A stretch of 64,000 nt of DNA. It comes from Daphnia carinata (taxonomy: Eukaryota; Arthropoda; Branchiopoda; Diplostraca; Daphniidae). The translations under genes and the position numbers were made by a program. The notes beneath the pieces are model-generated. The model did no database searches. It saw nothing but the letters and a program-made list of their open reading frames with translations, and was not told the DNA's origin. How positions within the stretch are numbered: position 1 is the first letter of the stretch; the number at the start of each line of letters is the position of its first letter. The DNA lies in NCBI RefSeq assembly GCF_022539665.2, contig NC_081336.1:2728001-2792000 (forward strand), written 5' to 3'. Shown piece by piece: positions 60,401 through 64,000 of the stretch.

Positions 60401-61410
60401 TGAAAACAATATCCGTGTTTTACGTCTGACTACGACTTCGCCAAAACGTACGGCAGTCAAAGTGTTTTCAGCACTTGAAACTCGGCAAGAGGTAAGAATC
60501 ATATTACTCCAATTAAATAAGTTATTAAATTTCTTTTCAGGAGGAAGGTACTTATTTGACCGTGTCATCAAAGGGGTTGGAAGGACCCGAGAATATGGAG
60601 AAGTGGAAAAATGCCCTAGAAGTTGGACCACACCAACTTCTAATTGTTGTGTGCAAAGATAACGTCCAGTTTCACGAAATCTATGACAAACTAATTCTTC
60701 GTGGAACTTTGAAGAAGAAAGTTATCATCATTTACAAAAATCATGAGTCCCTCGAGTTGAAAAATGGCCAGTCAAACTTGCAAATACCTGTAGACGGATG
60801 GATGGAAATCAAAGATCATCTATGGCCATCAGAGCTCCAATGCATCCACGTTCACGTCGAAGAAACAAACCCAGAAACATTCCGTAATATTTTCAAATTG
60901 TTAGCAGAGCCTTGTACCACAGAAATCGCTGTCCTGTTCGTTCAAGGAAAAATGAACGAAAATATTTCCTGCTTCCAAGAGATGGTGCCTAAAAAATACG
61001 ACGTGATAAGAAACCAAAGCGTGCCTTTAGATAACAAAGGCTTTAGTGCCATAGTCGTACACCGTAGTCTAGTTTACCAGTCAATCCTGCCATCACGTAT
61101 ATTGCTTAATCCCCAGCACATAGCTGGGATTCAGTTATCTTTTTATAATTCTTTATTGACTCTCTATTCTGTTTATCATGATGCCAAAGATATTGATCTC
61201 TTCTTTTCAGAGGCACTTACAACTTGTGCTAACTCAGTACTTTGTACCATTCCACTTGCTAGTCACGCAGGTCATCGAGATTATGAACACACACCTTTGG
61301 TATCCCTAAAAGGAGACGGAATAACGCACGGGGTTGATGTACACATTAAAAATGTGGAACGCCTTATATCTAAATGTGGAAACCAATATGTTCGGTTTTC
61401 GGTGTTTTAA
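57444..61410 (+). CDS. PERK/PKR-like eIF2-alpha-type kinase with C-terminal nuclease-like region, copy B (full length)
   Basis: Exons 57444-57728, 57975-58076, 58182-58577, 58639-59019, 59079-60491 and 60541-61410 give 1148 aa. Kinase: glycine loop 53-61, K75, acidic insert, YLYIQMELCQQENLANWL, HRDLKPNN (265-272), D285-F-G and VGTKPYMAPEQ (323-333). In the extension the motif that is GKFDD...VQIKYK in copy A is GQFGD...VQANYD here, so one acidic residue and the motif lysine are lost. The family-like helical block DEDIVEFFNKLIFAVDMPNI and an extra C-terminal domain (about 860-1148) follow. The 49-nt intron at 60492-60540 is absent in copy A. A role in stress or antiviral translational control is a hypothesis from the kinase type. 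Confidence 0.84.
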
Positions 61411-61735
61411 TGTTATAGTTTTAACGTATAAAATTACCATTGTTAATTTTTTTTATCATATGCTGATTTTTCTATAAATCTTTCCTACCTGACGAATTTT
61501 TTCTTCTTTGTGCAGCTGAAGATTCGGAATCACGAAATTACGAGCAAACAGGTATGTTTCTTTCAGTTATATTTTTTTATGAATTTATCAATCTGCTTGC
61601 AGAACAATTTTCCCTAGGAAGTCACACAATGAGTTCTCCCAACTCTATTTCAACTGGAAATACTCGTAAACCAACAACAACAAGGGTTTTTCTTTAAACT
61701 CTATGTACGAAGAATTTGAAATTTTTCCAAGACAC
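61411..61735. other. Kinase B 3' region
   Basis: After the stop there are splice-like strings (TTGTGCAG near 61515, ACAG/GTATGTTT near 61550), so an alternative 3' exon is possible. No coding continuation is supported. The right end is the CP6 3' UTR. Confidence 0.35.
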
Positions 61736-62330
61736 TCAAGGTTTGTAATTCTTGGGCGGTGCCGGTTGATAGGCCGGCTTGTAGGCCGGCTTATAATTCG
61801 GCGGGTAAGATGGTTTGTTTTCGGGATACGTGGCCTTTCCTTCGTACTTGACATCAGCGACGTATCCATTTTCGTCCGCCTTGTACGTCACGATTTGCGT
61901 ACGACCATCGGGCAACGCTACACGGTAAGATCCAGTCACGGCTTTCGTATCGGCCGTCTCCTGATGGCCAAAGTTATTGTAACTTGGACCGTCGACGACA
62001 GCATAGCTAAAGCTGTATGGCATCATGGGCTAGTTCCCGAAAGAAAAAGGTAAATTTTCCAAATTTATTTCTAACGTAATTATGATGTGTACATACCTCG
62101 TAACCAGGTGTAGGATATGGTTTCGGTCGGGCAGTAGAATAGCCAGGTGTTTTGGGTAAGTTCAGTTGGGCAATAGCTCCAGAAAGGACTAAAACGATGA
62201 CGGTAATCAACTAAATTTAATTAAAAGAAAATTACTTAACGTTTGCTCATCTATTGAATCGGACTTGGACAAGAGATTAAAGAAAAATGGCAATTTTCTT
62301 TAAGTAACGGGTTGAATTTACCTGATACAT
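61736..62330 (-). CDS. RR-type cuticle protein, CP6
   Basis: Exons 62322-62330 (Met-Tyr-Gln), 62097-62210 and 61736-62029 give 138 aa. The signal is MYQLITVIVLVLSGAIA. The domain reads GSYRVALPDGRTQIVTYKAD followed by GYVADVKYEGKATYP, with a proline-rich YKPAYKPAYQPAPP tail and a proline-rich N-terminal linker (TARPKPYPTPGYE). It keeps the tiny-first-exon structure of CP1-CP5 but is clearly more diverged. A TATA-like TATATAAG lies near 62390 on the minus strand. Confidence 0.92.
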
Positions 62331-64000
62331 TGTTGTTTAGAAGTTAAAAGAACTGAAGTTACTGATATTGATCGAGTTATTTGACTCAGCCTTATATACG
62401 TGTAATGGACGCTGCAAGGATGAGGCCCACTAACAAACATTTTCGGGCGGGACTTACAGGTACACCTGCAAATTGTTTTTTTAGTGGTAGAAAGTTTTCA
62501 TTTTTCTTTTTAATTTTTTTTTTTTAATTCTTCATTCGACTTTTTGTCGGTATTTGCTTTCTCATCGCCAAATTATCGATGAAAGTCTTTGATGTGTAAT
62601 TCTCATAGCGCCCCGTCAGTTTACAATGTTAGCTTAGGATACTGTTTCACTTCCCTGTGTTTCTCCTACATTTTATTTCTATTTGGGTGCCGACTTTCTC
62701 CGCTAATTGGATCTCGTTGACCCTCGTTAAACGAGTAGCAATCAATTGCAAAGACTTTTGCGACATTTTTCGTTCGGATATTAAAATAGCTCAGACGATT
62801 AAATTTCAGGACTACCTGAGAATTAAAGTGAGGACACCACGCCAGCAGATCAATTTTGCATTAGCAAAAATTGGTTTTAGCTCATTAAAAGAAAATTTGT
62901 AATCCAATTTTTGCGCGGAAGTGTAGTGTTTATTAGAGCGCCGCTATTACTAGTAAATAAGCGTTAAATTTCTCCTTTAAGGGTACAACTAAAAAATTGA
63001 AGTAGTTCCCTTTTTAATGCGTAAACAGTTTATTACTCACAATTAATTTACCTTGCCGAATGATTGTCGTCATGACTTTCACTTGACCACTTTTTCCTCC
63101 TATCTTTTTGAAGTGGTAATTCAGAATAATAGAGAAAGTATTTTATTACTTTTATTTTGAGGTTCTGGAGTTCATTGGGATTGAAAATAATTTTCTCCCA
63201 ATGAAAAACGAAAGTTATCCACCTGTCAAATAGAGTTGATGAAACACTGTGGAGCAATTCTAAATTGCTGCGCTCGCGTGAACGTTACGCGGTTAAGGTT
63301 GTATCTGATCATTAAATACTTACCACTTTAGCCGTATCGAACGTGTACAAGAAAAACTAACATCTCGAAGCTGACTATTGGGGATGGGGATACCACCGGG
63401 GGAATCCCTTTTCCCTGTGTGTGACGTCACAAATGTCGGCCATCGCGATTTGGGCGGAACTTAACCAAAACGGATTTTTCCAAATTTGGAATTCAAATAA
63501 TTCGAAAACTAAAAGTTTTCCGCAAAAATGAAATCGGTTTTCAAAATCCTCGTCTAATTTTGTACCGAAAACAGTTATAGATCGTTATATTTAAGTCTTA
63601 GCAGTAAATTAAATAAGCCCGACTTTTTAAGCCCGATTTTTTAAGCCCGACTTTTGTGAAAAAAAAAAAGTTGGCTTAAAATTTTGACTTGAAATTTAAC
63701 CTGCTATAACCAGAATTAAATGCTGATTCTCAATAAAATATTAGTTTTCACGTCAATTGAGTGGTTTTTGGCAAAATGGCATTCCATTTCCGTCGCTTTG
63801 AATGGCCTTTAAATTCCTACGTACACGAGGTAAAATGCAAAAGACACATAACTTAAATATATGAAGATGTCATTGAGCATAAAGTCAGTTAACCGAAGAT
63901 GACCGTGATCAACAAGGACAGTCTAGTCATTTGTTTGCAGTTATTAGAGCGGCTTATTCATCCTACACTCGTTTGAATTACTGCCACTAGACGCCCACCA
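62331..64000. other. Right-edge intergenic region
   Basis: CP6 promoter at the left. An 81-codon ORF (62657-62902) has no recognisable features. TGTGTGACGTCACAAATGTC near 63419 contains a CRE-like TGACGTCA. No gene is supported up to the window end. Confidence 0.45.
63615..63656. repeat. 14-bp tandem repeat, three units
   Basis: AAGCCCGACTTTTT is repeated three times with single-base changes. Confidence 0.9.

Noticed and set aside
62657-62902. 81-codon plus-strand ORF near the right edge
   Set aside because: Low-information AT-rich frame without homology in the window or a recognisable fold signature.

Overview
The window is nuclear DNA of a branchiopod crustacean, most likely Daphnia. It has compact multi-exon genes with mostly 50-90 nt GT-AG introns, tandem families of RR-type cuticle proteins, short ionotropic-receptor-like genes, and animal metabolic genes (NUDT1, PDK, MLX, HIBADH, NOG1, G6PC). 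The species call is inference from gene content. All exon joins were read by eye. For every multi-exon model with listed exons, the exon lengths sum to a whole number of codons.

Region 1 (1-31000) is an unstable accessory region. Its core is a cuticle-protein gene facing away from an ionotropic-receptor-like (IR) gene, repeated in both orientations. A block starting inside NUDT1 (1774-5825) is repeated at 7879-11313. Between the copies sits an intronless coiled-coil/PD-(D/E)XK-like gene (6744-7928) whose last ~16 codons are the antisense of NUDT1 codons 1-12. The region holds six of the seven cuticle or cuticle-like genes, three intact IR genes, one truncated IR relic, one internally deleted IR relic, and a repeat-rich desert (12942-18177) with 314-bp and 428-bp tandem units and a recurrent hairpin.

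Region 2 (31500-45400) is conserved housekeeping sequence: a small secreted protein, PDK, MLX (divergent from HIBADH), a candidate secreted peptide, NOG1 and a Gfi1/Senseless-like zinc-finger gene.

Region 3 (45400-61500) holds two tandem glucose-6-phosphatase genes, each with an upstream E-box-N5-E-box element like the ChREBP/Mondo-MLX site. Two paralogous PERK/PKR-like eIF2-alpha-type kinases follow. Each has a long C-terminal extension containing a GxFDD...QxK region that resembles Cap4/PD-(D/E)XK-type nuclease cores. The kinase copies are decaying in complementary ways: A keeps the putative catalytic motif but is C-terminally truncated, while B is full length but has lost the motif lysine. 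A G6PC 3' relic between them shows that the duplicated unit was G6PC exon 6 plus the kinase.

Region 4 (61700-64000) has one more cuticle gene and unannotated sequence.

The best candidates for an undescribed system are the kinase-nuclease-like fusion pair, the chimeric coiled-coil nuclease-like gene, and the MLX/G6PC/PDK sugar-response neighbourhood.
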